A DNA stretch of 64,000 nt from Pseudomonas sp. Ga0074129 (GCA_001465025.1 LNDO01000100.1:1-64000); one strand, 5' to 3'; shown: positions 7,992 through 17,036, numbered from the stretch's first letter. Numbers and translations: made by a program. Notes: a model not told the origin generated them from the sequence alone.

Positions 7992-9974
7992 TTATTCGCC
8001 GATGCTGTGCGGCCGTGCTGCTGTGGGCAGGGTGACCACTTTACCTTGGCGCTGCACCGGTGCCGGGCGGCGCAACACTCGCAGCATCTCGCTGGCCTGG
8101 GTTAACTGCTGCTGCAACTCAACACTGTAGTGCGCCAGTTGTTGACCGCGCTGCCGCGTTTGCTGCGTTTGTTGGGCCAGCGCTTTAAGGCGCAGCATGT
8201 GGGTTTCCAGCAGTTGTTTGTGCTCAAGCGTGTGCTGCATCAGCGGCATCAAGGCATCGCTGGACCACTGCTCAGCTTCTTGGCGAATGCGTTGATGCAG
8301 ACCAATCACCTCTTGCACCAAGGTCGCAAAGAAGCGCTTGGTCAGGCTGCGTTGCTCAGTCAGCAGGGTTTTCAGGTGCAGACGAAACTGATCAGCCTTG
8401 GTTTGCTGCTTGCGCAGTTCGCGCAGGTAGCGCTCCACATTGAACTGCGGTGCATCCACCCCGTTGAGCGGGTTTTCTTCGTTATGCCGACGGTAAATGG
8501 CGGCGACCATTTTGTTAGCCATCTCGGCTTCCTGCGCCAGGGTGTGCAGGTCATGTTCGACACTGCGGAAGAAGTGCAGGATGGCCTGGTTGATGCCAAA
8601 GGTGGTCCAGCTGCCGGTCAGGTTCTTGCGCACCTTGTCCAGGTGTTCATCCAGACGTTCGCTGCGCGAGGCATGGCGCAACAACTCGCCCTGACGCTTG
8701 AGCAGACGTTGATTGGTCTTCAGGCCGAGCAGACGCTTGTGGTGCTGGCTGTGGTCCTCTTTGGTCTTGGCCGTCAGCTCAAACAGCATTTGCCCATTGT
8801 CATGCTGGTGATGGTTGAGCAGCGCCTGCTGTTCGTTGACTTTCTCCAGGCGCAAATTGAGCACGTGCTGGCTGTTTTGCAGCAGGGCCAGCACCTGATT
8901 GACCACGCGGTCTTCGAGCAAGCGTTCCTTTTGCGCAATGATGCGTTCGCAGAGCAGGTTTTCCAAGTTGCTCATCTGGCTGCGGGCCAGCAGCTCCGAG
9001 TCCTTGCGCACTTTGGCCAACATCGCCTGCTTGGCCGAGAGCGGCAGCACGTCTTCAACACGTATACCAAGCTGTTTGGCGGTGTTGGTTTGGATCTGGC
9101 GGATGGCGTTTTGCACAAAGGTTTCGCCGGCCAGGTCGTCCCACAGCACGTCGATCTTGTTCAGCACGGCAAACAGGCAGGTCTGGGTGTCTTCGTCGAG
9201 TTGGCGAATGTGCTGCTGCCAGACGGCCATGTCGCTGGCGGTCACGCCGGTGTCAGCGGAGAGCAGAAAAATGATGGCCTGGGCGCTGGGCAGCATCGAC
9301 AGGGTCAGCTCCGGTTCACTGCCCAAGGCATTCAGGCCCGGTGTGTCGAGGATGCGCAGGCCTTGGCGCAGCAGCGGATGGTCGAAGTTGACCATGGCAT
9401 GCCGCCAGGCTGGCACCAGCACTTCGCCGGGTTTCTGTGTGCTTTCCAGCATGTCGGGATGAAAGCCCAGGGTGATGGCTTGCTCAACCGGCATGGGCTT
9501 GGTGCGCGCGACCTGATTAAAGGCCTGCACCATGTTATTGGGGTCGCTCAAATCCAGCGGGATGTTCACCCAGTGGCGCGGGATGCGTTTGAACTGCGCC
9601 ACGCTGGCCTCGGCCACGCGCGTTTCGATGGGCAGTAAGCGGATATAAGAGCGTTCCGAGCGCGGATCGAAGAACAGCTCGGTGGGGCACATGGTGGTAC
9701 GCCCCGCCTGCGACGGCAACATGCGCTGGCCGTAGGACGAGAAGAACAGGCTGTTGATCAGCTCGGTCTTGCCCCGCGAGAACTCCCCCACAAAGGCCAG
9801 GGTGATATGGTCGGTGCGCAGCAGCTTGAGCGCCCGTTCGAGCTTGGCCTCCACGGCCTCGGAGTTCAGCCGGTTGGTCATGAGCCAGCTGCGATAGCGC
9901 GTGATCTCACGCATCAGCTCGCGCTTCCAGGCGACGTACGCATCCACCTGCTGACTGAGACGTTCCATGCTCAT
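7992..9974 (-). CDS. Dynamin-like GTPase
   Basis: The 660-residue protein has an N-terminal dynamin-family GTPase domain: G1 motif GEFSRGKT at residues 63-70, a G2-type threonine region (AGRTTMCPTELFF), G3 DTPGLN at 210-215 and G4 NKID at 272-275. The rest is long, charged and helical, consistent with coiled-coil stalk regions. I see no transmembrane segment, so membrane contact, if any, would be peripheral. Bacterial dynamin-like proteins remodel or survey membranes, and some take part in phage defence or membrane stress; no such role is shown here. The ATG at 9974 follows a strong GGAGGAAAG. It stands alone between metX and the yggU remnant, a place where P. aeruginosa has no such gene. Confidence 0.82.
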   Translation of the reverse strand: MSMERLSQQVDAYVAWKRELMREITRYRSWLMTNRLNSEAVEAKLERALKLLRTDHITLAFVGEFSRGKTELINSLFFSSYGQRMLPSQAGRTTMCPTELFFDPRSERSYIRLLPIETRVAEASVAQFKRIPRHWVNIPLDLSDPNNMVQAFNQVARTKPMPVEQAITLGFHPDMLESTQKPGEVLVPAWRHAMVNFDHPLLRQGLRILDTPGLNALGSEPELTLSMLPSAQAIIFLLSADTGVTASDMAVWQQHIRQLDEDTQTCLFAVLNKIDVLWDDLAGETFVQNAIRQIQTNTAKQLGIRVEDVLPLSAKQAMLAKVRKDSELLARSQMSNLENLLCERIIAQKERLLEDRVVNQVLALLQNSQHVLNLRLEKVNEQQALLNHHQHDNGQMLFELTAKTKEDHSQHHKRLLGLKTNQRLLKRQGELLRHASRSERLDEHLDKVRKNLTGSWTTFGINQAILHFFRSVEHDLHTLAQEAEMANKMVAAIYRRHNEENPLNGVDAPQFNVERYLRELRKQQTKADQFRLHLKTLLTEQRSLTKRFFATLVQEVIGLHQRIRQEAEQWSSDALMPLMQHTLEHKQLLETHMLRLKALAQQTQQTRQRGQQLAHYSVELQQQLTQASEMLRVLRRPAPVQRQGKVVTLPTAARPHSIGE

Positions 9975-10206
9975 GCGGGCTTTCCTCCGTTGGGTGCATC
10001 CATTGTGGGGGCGCTGGGGGTTGGGCACCCAGGGCAAGTCGTGCACACATTGAGCGCTACAGCGTCGCTAATGGCGGCGGCATAACGGCCAATGGCCGCC
10101 GAAAGCCCGCCAGATCGGCGCAGTTCGCTCACAAACTATCGGGGCATTATGCGCGGCGCGGCTATGGCGTCAATTGCACGTCGTCGAACACCCGCCTTAT
10201 GGTCAG
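9975..10206. other. Intergenic stretch with no gene seen
   Basis: These 232 bases lie between the start of the dynamin-like gene and the yggU remnant. Near 10071-10101 there are repeated GGCGGC/GCCGCC words that could fold. Reading frames here show no family I recognise, and no clear promoter stands out. Confidence 0.4.
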
Positions 10207-10498
10207 TCAAGATGACCGAGCGGTCAGTGCGCGTTCGGTGGATAAGGCTTTTGGGGCGTCGATGCGCAGGCGCTTTTGCCAGCTCTGCTGGCCGGCTTCC
10301 AGGCAGGCGTGCTGACCGCCAAGGCTGTTGTCAGGCATGCATGCAGCAGGGCGTTGGCTTTGCCGTCTACCGATGGTCCGGTGGGGTGAATCTTGCTCCG
10401 TTCACCTGCAGCCCAATGCATGCGCGTTAGCGTTAGGCTGCAGGTGGCAGTGAGGATCAGGCCGCGGCCATCCCCGGTCAAAATGGCCCAGGCGCCGA
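10207..10498 (-). pseudogene. yggU: Decayed yggU (DUF167) gene, multiple frameshifts
   Basis: Directly after the yggT stop the minus strand encodes scattered pieces of a DUF167 protein in different frames. In one frame lie DGRGLIL and, later, SKIHPTGPSVDGKANALL, matching the family core LKIRLTAPPVDGKANA. In another frame lie CHLQP and then CLEAGQQSWQKRLRIDAPKA, matching the conserved C-terminal LESGE..RQKRVRI.AP. The span of about 292 bases equals the normal gene length. P. aeruginosa has an intact gene here, between yggT and metX. At least two frameshifts would be needed to rebuild the protein, so it is a remnant or a badly sequenced copy. Confidence 0.72.
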
Positions 10499-11089
10499 TC
10501 AGATCGCCAAGCTCAGGCCTTTGAGCATGCCGGTCATCACGGCAAGGTTGCGGATCACCAACATGTCGATCAGGTTGAGGATCAGAAACGCCACGATCGG
10601 TGACAGGTCCATGCCGCCCATGCTCGGCAGCATGCGCCGAATCGGGGCCAACAAGGGCTCGCAGATCTGATTGATCAGCATGGCGGTTGGATTGTGGCTG
10701 CCCTGCGCAACCCAGGAAAGGATGACGCTAATGATCAAGGCAAAGAAGAACACCTTGAGGAACAGGGCCGTCACCCCGACGATCGACCAAACCAGCAACT
10801 GCAGCGGATCACCCAGGCCGTAGCCCATCAGCATCAGGGTCAGCGCCATCAGCACCAACTGCACCACAATCGCCAGGACCAGCGACGCCAGATCAAGCCC
10901 GGCAACGCTGGGAATGATCTTGCGCAGCGGTTTCACCAGCGGGTGCGTGGCGCGCACGATGAACTGGCTGACCGGGTTGTAAAAATCTGCGCGCACCAAC
11001 TGCAGGATAAAGCGCAGCAGGACGATCAGCAGGTACAGGCTGCCGATGGTTTGCAGGATGTAAACAGCGGCGGTATCGAGTCCGATCAT
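10499..11089 (-). CDS. yggT: YggT family inner-membrane protein
   Basis: The 196-residue protein contains two YggT repeats, each with hydrophobic segments around a conserved region (NPVSQFIVRATHPLVKPLRKIIP in the first, NPTAMLINQICEPLLAPIRRMLP in the second). YggT proteins are integral membrane proteins linked to osmotic tolerance; the molecular role is unclear. It lies nine bases downstream of proC, as in most gammaproteobacteria. Confidence 0.9.
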   Translation of the reverse strand: MIGLDTAAVYILQTIGSLYLLIVLLRFILQLVRADFYNPVSQFIVRATHPLVKPLRKIIPSVAGLDLASLVLAIVVQLVLMALTLMLMGYGLGDPLQLLVWSIVGVTALFLKVFFFALIISVILSWVAQGSHNPTAMLINQICEPLLAPIRRMLPSMGGMDLSPIVAFLILNLIDMLVIRNLAVMTGMLKGLSLAI

Positions 11090-11098
11090 GTTCGTTCC

Positions 11099-11917
11099 TT
11101 ATTGACCCAGTTGTTCGGCCAGCTCGGCTGAGCGGTGAGCAGCGGCGTTGAGTGCTTGTTCGACCAGGGCTTCGAAGCCATTGGCCTGGAAGGTTTTAAT
11201 TGCCGCTTCGGTGGTGCCAGCGGGGGAGGTGACTCGGCGGCGCAGTTCGCTGGCGTCAACATCGCTGGCCACCGCCATGCGTGCCGCGCCCAGCGCTGTG
11301 TGCAGCGTAAGCTGCGCGGCGGTTTCGCGCGGTAGGCCGAGCTTCTCGCCAGCGGCGGTCATGGCCTCAATCAGCAGGAAGAAGTAAGCCGGACCACTGC
11401 CGGATACGGCCGTCACCGCATCAATCAGCTCTTCTTTATCCAGCCACAAAGCCAAACCAACCGCGCTTAGCAGGTGCTCTGCTTGTTCGCGCTGAGTCGG
11501 CGATACTTGTGTGTTGCCGAACAGGCCACTGACACCCTGACGCAGCAGCGCCGGTGTGTTGGGCATGCAGCGCACAATGGCGCGTGGGCCCAGCCAGTTT
11601 TCCAGGCTGGCGCAGCTGATGCCGGCGGCAATCGAGACGATTAGCTGCTGTTCACCGATGTGAGGCGCGAGATCCAGACAGACTTCTTTCATCACTTGCG
11701 GTTTGACCGACAAGACAATCACATCGGCATCTTTAATAGCGTCGGCATTGTGCTCAAAGGTGGCGATGGCGAAATCGGCGTTGATCTTGCTGCGCTGCTC
11801 GGCACCACGGTCGCTGGCGCGAATGGCGCTGGCCTCAATGCCTTGGGCACGCAGCCCGCCGATCAGGCTGGCAGCCATGTTGCCGGCACCGACAAAGGCA
11901 ATGCGGGGAGTGGTCAT
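11099..11917 (-). CDS. proC: Pyrroline-5-carboxylate reductase ProC
   Basis: The 272-residue enzyme reduces pyrroline-5-carboxylate to proline with NAD(P)H, the last step of proline synthesis. The N-terminal Rossmann motif IAFVGAGNMAASLIGGL is complete, and the C-terminal family signature AVSGSGPAYFF is present. The ATG at 11917 gives the standard N-terminus MTTPRIAFVGAG. It belongs to a yggS-proC-yggT operon on the minus strand. Confidence 0.95.
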   Translation of the reverse strand: MTTPRIAFVGAGNMAASLIGGLRAQGIEASAIRASDRGAEQRSKINADFAIATFEHNADAIKDADVIVLSVKPQVMKEVCLDLAPHIGEQQLIVSIAAGISCASLENWLGPRAIVRCMPNTPALLRQGVSGLFGNTQVSPTQREQAEHLLSAVGLALWLDKEELIDAVTAVSGSGPAYFFLLIEAMTAAGEKLGLPRETAAQLTLHTALGAARMAVASDVDASELRRRVTSPAGTTEAAIKTFQANGFEALVEQALNAAAHRSAELAEQLGQ

Positions 11918-11953
11918 AACGGGCTTCCTTAATAAGGCTGAAGGCAAACTTAA

Positions 11954-12640
11954 TCAGCTGTTGCTGTAATCACGCGCGCCAAACAGGGCTGTACCAATGC
12001 GCACCCAAGTTGCACCTTCGGCAATGGCCGCTTCCAGGTCATGGCTCATGCCCATGGAGAGGGTGTCGAGGTCCAGGTTTAGGCTTTGCTGCAACTCACG
12101 CAAACGGGCAAACGCCGCGCGCTGTTCAGTCACATCATCGGTCGGTTCAGGGATTGTCATCAATCCACGCAGGCGCAGGTTGGGCAGTTGTGTGACGGCA
12201 TGTGCCAGCGCCGACAGCTGATCTGGGCTGCAGCCAGATTTGCTGGCTTCACCGCTGACATTGACCTGCAGGCAGATATTCAGTGCGGGCAAGTGTGCCG
12301 GGCGTTGGGCAGACAGGCGTTCGGCGATTTTCAGGCGGTCAACCGAATGCACCCAGGCAAAGTGCTCAGCGATGGGTTTGGTCTTGTTCGATTGGATCGG
12401 CCCGATAAAGTGCCAGACCACCGGCAGATCGCTCAGTTGCGTCTGCTTATCCAGTGCTTCTTGCAGGTAGTTTTCGCCGAAATCCGTTACGCCCGCCGCG
12501 AATGCCTCGCGAATCGCGTCGGCCGGTTTGGTTTTGCTGACTGCGAGCAAGCCGATGTGGCTGAAATCTCGCTGCGAGGCTTGCGCCGCCTCACGGATGC
12601 GCACTCCGACCTTTGCAATATTCTCTGCTATCGTGGACAT
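11954..12640 (-). CDS. yggS: Pyridoxal phosphate homeostasis protein YggS
   Basis: The 228-residue protein belongs to the YggS/PROSC/YBL036C family, which binds PLP and buffers vitamin B6 and amino-acid pools without known catalysis. The PLP-binding lysine lies in LLAVSKTKPADAI near residue 36, and the phosphate-binding end MGMSHDLEAAI.EGATWVRIGTALFG is intact. It is divergent from pilT, with 63 bases between the start codons. Confidence 0.93.
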   Translation of the reverse strand: MSTIAENIAKVGVRIREAAQASQRDFSHIGLLAVSKTKPADAIREAFAAGVTDFGENYLQEALDKQTQLSDLPVVWHFIGPIQSNKTKPIAEHFAWVHSVDRLKIAERLSAQRPAHLPALNICLQVNVSGEASKSGCSPDQLSALAHAVTQLPNLRLRGLMTIPEPTDDVTEQRAAFARLRELQQSLNLDLDTLSMGMSHDLEAAIAEGATWVRIGTALFGARDYSNS

Positions 12641-12703
12641 TACTCGCGCCCGCCGCCTGGGTTTTGCGGCATTCTACCTGCTTGTCTGTCATTAGGGAGT
12701 CCC

Positions 12704-13738
12704 ATGGATATCACTGAGTTGCTGGCCTTCAGTGCCAAGCAAGGTGCATCGGACCTGCATCTTTCTGCTGGCCTGCCGCCGATGATTCGAGTCGACGGCG
12801 ATGTACGTCGGATCAACCTGCCAGCCCTGGACCACAAACAGGTGCACGCGCTGATTTACGACATCATGAACGACAAGCAGCGTAAGGATTTCGAGGAGTT
12901 CCTCGAGACCGACTTCTCCTTCGAAGTGCCCGGTGTGGCGCGCTTTCGGGTTAACGCCTTTAACCAGAACCGCGGCTCTGGCGCAGTATTCCGGACCATT
13001 CCGTCGAAAGTGCTGAGCATGGAAGACCTCGGCATGGGCGAGATCTTCCGCAAAATTTCTGATGTGCCGCGCGGTCTGGTGCTGGTGACAGGGCCAACCG
13101 GCTCGGGCAAGTCCACCACTCTGGCGGCGATGCTCGACTACATCAACAGCAACAAGTACCACCACATTCTGACGGTCGAAGACCCGATCGAATTCGTTCA
13201 CGAATCGAAGAAGTGCCTGGTCAACCAGCGTGAAGTCCACCGCGACACCTTGGGCTTCTCGGAAGCCCTGCGCTCGGCGCTGCGGGAAGACCCGGACATC
13301 ATCCTGGTGGGCGAGATGCGCGACCTCGAAACCATCCGTTTGGCCCTGACAGCCGCAGAAACCGGCCACTTGGTATTTGGCACCCTGCACACCACCTCGG
13401 CGGCCAAGACCATCGACCGTGTGGTTGACGTGTTCCCGGCGGAAGAGAAATCCATGGTGCGCTCCATGCTCTCCGAATCGCTGCAGTCGGTTATTTCGCA
13501 AACCCTGCTGAAGAAAATCGGCGGCGGTCGAGTGGCGGCCCACGAAATCATGATCGGCACCCCGGCCATTCGTAACCTGATCCGCGAAGACAAAGTGGCG
13601 CAGATGTATTCGGCGATCCAGACCGGTGGCTCGCTGGGCATGCAGACGCTGGATTCGTGCCTGAAAACTCTGGTTGCCAAGGGCGTTGTCAGTCGCGATG
13701 CCGCTCGCGAAAAAGCCAAAACGCCAGAGAACTTCTGA
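12704..13738 (+). CDS. pilT: Type IV pilus retraction ATPase PilT
   Basis: The 344-residue protein matches the length of P. aeruginosa PilT. The hexameric cytoplasmic ATPase depolymerises the pilus for twitching. It carries Walker A GPTGSGKST (130-138), a Walker B region with VGEMRD (about 202-207), a His box (HTTSAAKTIDRVVDVFP) and the retraction motif AIRNLIRE (288-295). The ATG at 12704 follows GGGAG; the frame is open far upstream, but that part is antisense to yggS and is not coding. Confidence 0.97.
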   Translation: MDITELLAFSAKQGASDLHLSAGLPPMIRVDGDVRRINLPALDHKQVHALIYDIMNDKQRKDFEEFLETDFSFEVPGVARFRVNAFNQNRGSGAVFRTIPSKVLSMEDLGMGEIFRKISDVPRGLVLVTGPTGSGKSTTLAAMLDYINSNKYHHILTVEDPIEFVHESKKCLVNQREVHRDTLGFSEALRSALREDPDIILVGEMRDLETIRLALTAAETGHLVFGTLHTTSAAKTIDRVVDVFPAEEKSMVRSMLSESLQSVISQTLLKKIGGGRVAAHEIMIGTPAIRNLIREDKVAQMYSAIQTGGSLGMQTLDSCLKTLVAKGVVSRDAAREKAKTPENF

Positions 13739-13749
13739 CTCAACTTGCG

Positions 13750-13770
13750 CCGCCAGCGTTTGTCTGGCGG
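13750..13770 (+). other. Hairpin between pilT and pilU
   Basis: A seven-base stem (CCGCCAG/CTGGCGG) with a seven-base loop lies just after the pilT stop. No long T-tract follows, so it may be an mRNA-stabilising or weak attenuating structure rather than a full terminator. Confidence 0.35.
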
Positions 13771-13841
13771 TTCCCCAGCGGCACGCCACGCGTGTGTTGT
13801 TGGCTTTTGCATAACCGCGTAATGCACATGGGCGACTAACG

Positions 13842-14987
13842 ATGGAATTCGAAAAACTGCTGCGCCTGATGGTTGAAAAGGGCGGCTCCGACCTGTTTAT
13901 CACCGCCGGTGTTCCGCCGTCGATGAAGGTCAACGGCAAGATCATGCCGGTCACCAAAACGCCTATGTCGCCCGAGCAGGCCCGTGAAACCGTGCACGCG
14001 GTGATGAACGAGCAACAGCGCCGTGACTTTGCCGAAAACCATGAGTGCAATTTCGCCATCAGCGCGCGTGGCATTGGTCGTTTTCGCGTCAGCGCCTTTT
14101 ATCAGCGCAACCTGGCGGGCATGGTGTTGCGCCGCATTGAGACCAACATCCCAACGCTGGACGAACTGAAACTGCCGGAAATCCTGAAAAAATTGGCCCT
14201 GACCAAGCGCGGTCTGGTGCTGTTTGTCGGGGCGACGGGCACCGGTAAATCCACCTCGTTGGCGGCGATGATCGGCTACCGCAACAAGAACAGCAGCGGC
14301 CACATCATTTCCATCGAAGACCCGATTGAGTACATCCATCAGCACCAGAGCTGCATTGTTACGCAGCGTGAGGTAGGCATCGACACCGAGTCTTTTGAGG
14401 TCGCGCTGAAGAACACCCTGCGCCAGGCGCCAGATGTGATTCTGATTGGTGAGGTGCGTACCCGCGAAACCATGGATCATGCCGTGGCTTTCGCTGAAAC
14501 CGGACATTTGTGCTTAGCCACTTTGCACGCCAACAACGCCAACCAGGCGCTGGATCGCATCATCAACTTCTTCCCGGCTGACCGGCAGAATCAGGTGTGG
14601 ATGGACTTGTCGCTCAACCTCAAGGCCATCGTTGCACAACAATTGATTCCAACGCCGGATGGCAAGGGGCGGCGCGCGGTAATTGAGGTGCTGATCAACA
14701 CCCCGCTGGCGGCTGACCTGATCCGCAAGGGCGATGTGCACGAGCTAAAAGCCCTGATGAAGCGCTCAACTGAGCAGGGCATGCAGACCTTCGATCAGGC
14801 GCTGTACAACCTCTACAGCCAGGGTGAGATCACCTATGAAGATGCATTGTTGTATGCCGACTCGGCGAACGACCTGCGTCTGATGATCAAGCTGGGGTCG
14901 GAAACAGATGGCGATCACCTGACCAGTATGGCGCAAGGTCTGTCGCTGGAAGTCAGTGACGAAGAGCCGGGTCGGCGTTTTCGCTGA
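13842..14987 (+). CDS. pilU: Type IV pilus retraction ATPase PilU
   Basis: The 381-residue PilT paralogue supports retraction under load together with PilT. Walker A is GATGTGKST, the Walker B region is LIGEVRTRETM, and the His box is HANNANQALDRIINFFP. The C-terminal tail after the ATPase core is longer than in PilT, as is normal for PilU. It follows pilT by 103 bases, and its 3' end overlaps the convergent gene by 35 bases. Confidence 0.95.
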   Translation: MEFEKLLRLMVEKGGSDLFITAGVPPSMKVNGKIMPVTKTPMSPEQARETVHAVMNEQQRRDFAENHECNFAISARGIGRFRVSAFYQRNLAGMVLRRIETNIPTLDELKLPEILKKLALTKRGLVLFVGATGTGKSTSLAAMIGYRNKNSSGHIISIEDPIEYIHQHQSCIVTQREVGIDTESFEVALKNTLRQAPDVILIGEVRTRETMDHAVAFAETGHLCLATLHANNANQALDRIINFFPADRQNQVWMDLSLNLKAIVAQQLIPTPDGKGRRAVIEVLINTPLAADLIRKGDVHELKALMKRSTEQGMQTFDQALYNLYSQGEITYEDALLYADSANDLRLMIKLGSETDGDHLTSMAQGLSLEVSDEEPGRRFR

Positions 14988-15825
14988 CAGTCACATGTGC
15001 CGGGCGGCTGATGCGTTTGCCGCCCCTGCCTGCCACCGCTTCTGCCTGACCATCGCGCTGTGCCCCGGCGCGGGCTTGGCTCATCAACTGCGGAATCAAC
15101 GGCCCTTCGGGTAAATTTTTCCAGAAGCGCACCGGCAAGCTGGTTTCCAGCGCGCTGCGGTTGAGTCGCGCCGGGTTGAAGGTGCTGCCGTAATAGGCCA
15201 GCCACAGTGCCTGGCCTTCGTCATCGGGTGTGTGTGCCAGGCGCTGCCATTCGGGTGGGCAGGGCCGTTGGTAATGCAAGGTATGCCCATCCCAGTAAAC
15301 CCCATCATCCGGCGTGGCGATCAGCCAGGTCGTGCGGCCCAAGCGTTCGGCAAAGTGTCCGCTGGCACTGGCCAAAATATCGTGAGCCGGTTCATGCCAG
15401 GCCACTAACTGCGGGCCTTCGGCATTCTCGGGGCGTGGCTGGAAGCGCAAAAACGCATGCAGGTGATGGGCTTCACGGCGGACCGCTTTAAGGCGTTTGT
15501 GCAACTGGCTGCCGTCGATATCCCCCGGCAACATGGCCGCACGGTCGCCCTGCGCGACGCGCCAGAGTATCCGATAGAGCAGGCTCCAGCGGTCTTCCAT
15601 GCGGAAACACGCTGCACTTTCCAGCAGTTCCAATAATTGCCGGGGGATACGTGGTGCGGGCTTTGTTGCATCCAGATCCGCTGCCGTGGGCGACTGATCG
15701 AACAGGCTCAGGCTGTCGCCGTCGGGTCGCCAGTTCACCTGATGCGGGGCAATGCCTTGTTGCAGCAGACTTCTGGCCACTGTGCGCCAGCCAATAAAGC
15801 TGCCGTCGAAGGAGGCATTGCGCAT
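14953..15825 (-). CDS. Putative DNA repair protein, uracil-DNA-glycosylase-like (TIGR03915 type)
   Basis: The product of 290-292 residues matches the family always paired with a radical SAM protein. The N-terminal part holds ASFDGSFIGWRTVARSLLQQGIAP, and a region with LRFQP....PQLVAWHEPAHDILASASGHFAERLG suggests a degenerate glycosylase-like fold. The start may be the ATG at 15825, whose first base is shared with the upstream stop (TGATG), or the GTG at 15831. No substrate is established for the family. The C-terminus (RPAHVTVSENADPALRH) lies across the end of pilU. Confidence 0.75.
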   Translation of the reverse strand: MRNASFDGSFIGWRTVARSLLQQGIAPHQVNWRPDGDSLSLFDQSPTAADLDATKPAPRIPRQLLELLESAACFRMEDRWSLLYRILWRVAQGDRAAMLPGDIDGSQLHKRLKAVRREAHHLHAFLRFQPRPENAEGPQLVAWHEPAHDILASASGHFAERLGRTTWLIATPDDGVYWDGHTLHYQRPCPPEWQRLAHTPDDEGQALWLAYYGSTFNPARLNRSALETSLPVRFWKNLPEGPLIPQLMSQARAGAQRDGQAEAVAGRGGKRISRPAHVTVSENADPALRH

Positions 15826-17036
15826 CACCACAGCGACATCTGCGCGGGTGTTTCGCTCAGTTGCTGGCGCAGCACGAGCGATTCGCTGCCCGCCTGATTC
15901 GGGCGATAGTCCTGGGTGACGATAAACGGCTTGGCCTTTTCCAGCGCGCAGCGCAGGCGTGTGAGATCTTCAAAGCGAATGCGTTTTTGCCTGCGTAAAG
16001 CCATCAGGCGTTTTGCGCTGAGCACGCCGATGCCCGGCACGCGGGCGATCATCGCCGGTTCGGCGCGGTTGAGGTCGGCCGGGAAATGCTCGCGGTTGTT
16101 CAGCGCCCAGGCCAGTTTCGGGTCGATATCCAGAGCCAGGTTGCCGGGGCCGCTGAGCAGTTCGCCGACCTCAAAGCCGTAACCGCGCAAAAGGAAATCG
16201 GCCTGATACAAGCGGTGTTCACGCAGCAGCGGTGGGGCTTCGAAGGGTACGGTGTTGGGACTTTGTGGGATCGGGCTAAATGCCGAGTAGTACACCCGGC
16301 GCAGTTGATATTCGCCGTAGAGCGAGGCGGCGGTATGCAGAATAGTGCTGTCATCGGTTGCATCGGCTCCGATGATCATCTGCGTGCTCTGCCCGGCCGG
16401 GGCGAAGCGTGGCCCACGTTTTTCCGCGCGGGCTTCGCTCTCACCCAGATGGATGGAATGCATGGCCTGCTTGATGGTGCGTACCTGCTTCTCGGGTGCC
16501 AGGCGGATCAGGCTGCTCTCTGTGGGCAGTTCGATGTTCACGCTGAGGCGATCCGCATAGCGACCCGCTTCAGCAATCAGCAGTGGGTCGGCGTCGGGAA
16601 TGGTTTTAAGGTGGATGTAGCCGCGAAATTCATGCTCCTCGCGCAGCAGTTTGGCCACGCGAATCAGCTGTTCCATGGTGTAGTCGGCTGAGCGAATGAT
16701 GCCCGAACTGAGAAACAGCCCGCTGATGCAGTTGCGCTTATAGAAGTCGAGGGTCAGCGTTACTACTTCTTCGGGGGTGAAACGCGCGCGCGGTACATCG
16801 CTGGAGCGGCGGTTGACGCAGTATTGGCAGTCATACAGGCAGAAGTTGGTCAGCAGGATCTTCAGCAGCGCCACGCAGCGCCCGTCCGGGGTGAAGCTGT
16901 GGCAGATGCCCATACCGGTGGTCGAGCCGATTCCGCTCTTACCCTTCGAGCTGCGGTTGGGTGCACCGCTGCTGGCGCAGGAGGCATCGTACTTGGCGGC
17001 GTCGGCGAGTACGGTGAGCTTTTCGATCAGTTGCAT
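15825..17036 (-). CDS. Putative DNA modification/repair radical SAM protein
   Basis: The 403-residue protein has a radical SAM cluster motif CLYDCQYC (CX3CX2C) and, near the C-terminus, a helix-hairpin-helix DNA-binding segment (IARVPGIGVLSAKRLMALRR). This combination defines the TIGR03916-type family, thought to act on DNA with the adjacent glycosylase-like partner. The two genes are translationally coupled (TGATG). Two ATG codons in a row (17039, 17036) follow a CAGG; I use the second. The reaction is unknown. Confidence 0.8.
   Translation of the reverse strand: MQLIEKLTVLADAAKYDASCASSGAPNRSSKGKSGIGSTTGMGICHSFTPDGRCVALLKILLTNFCLYDCQYCVNRRSSDVPRARFTPEEVVTLTLDFYKRNCISGLFLSSGIIRSADYTMEQLIRVAKLLREEHEFRGYIHLKTIPDADPLLIAEAGRYADRLSVNIELPTESSLIRLAPEKQVRTIKQAMHSIHLGESEARAEKRGPRFAPAGQSTQMIIGADATDDSTILHTAASLYGEYQLRRVYYSAFSPIPQSPNTVPFEAPPLLREHRLYQADFLLRGYGFEVGELLSGPGNLALDIDPKLAWALNNREHFPADLNRAEPAMIARVPGIGVLSAKRLMALRRQKRIRFEDLTRLRCALEKAKPFIVTQDYRPNQAGSESLVLRQQLSETPAQMSLW

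Noticed and set aside
8130..9638. 502-codon open frame on the plus strand
   Set aside because: It lies wholly opposite the dynamin-like GTPase, whose motifs are intact.
10224..10481. Independent 85-residue gene between the dynamin-like gene and yggT
   Set aside because: Its core is a DUF167 fragment and the matching C-terminal part is in another frame, so it belongs to the yggU remnant.
12086..12703. Possible N-terminal extension of PilT to 550 residues
   Set aside because: The extra part is antisense to yggS; the ATG at 12704 has a ribosome site and gives the exact family length.
12692..14074. 460-codon open frame on the minus strand across pilT and pilU
   Set aside because: It is antisense to two clearly conserved ATPase genes and its translation shows no recognisable family; it is a by-product of GC-rich codon use.
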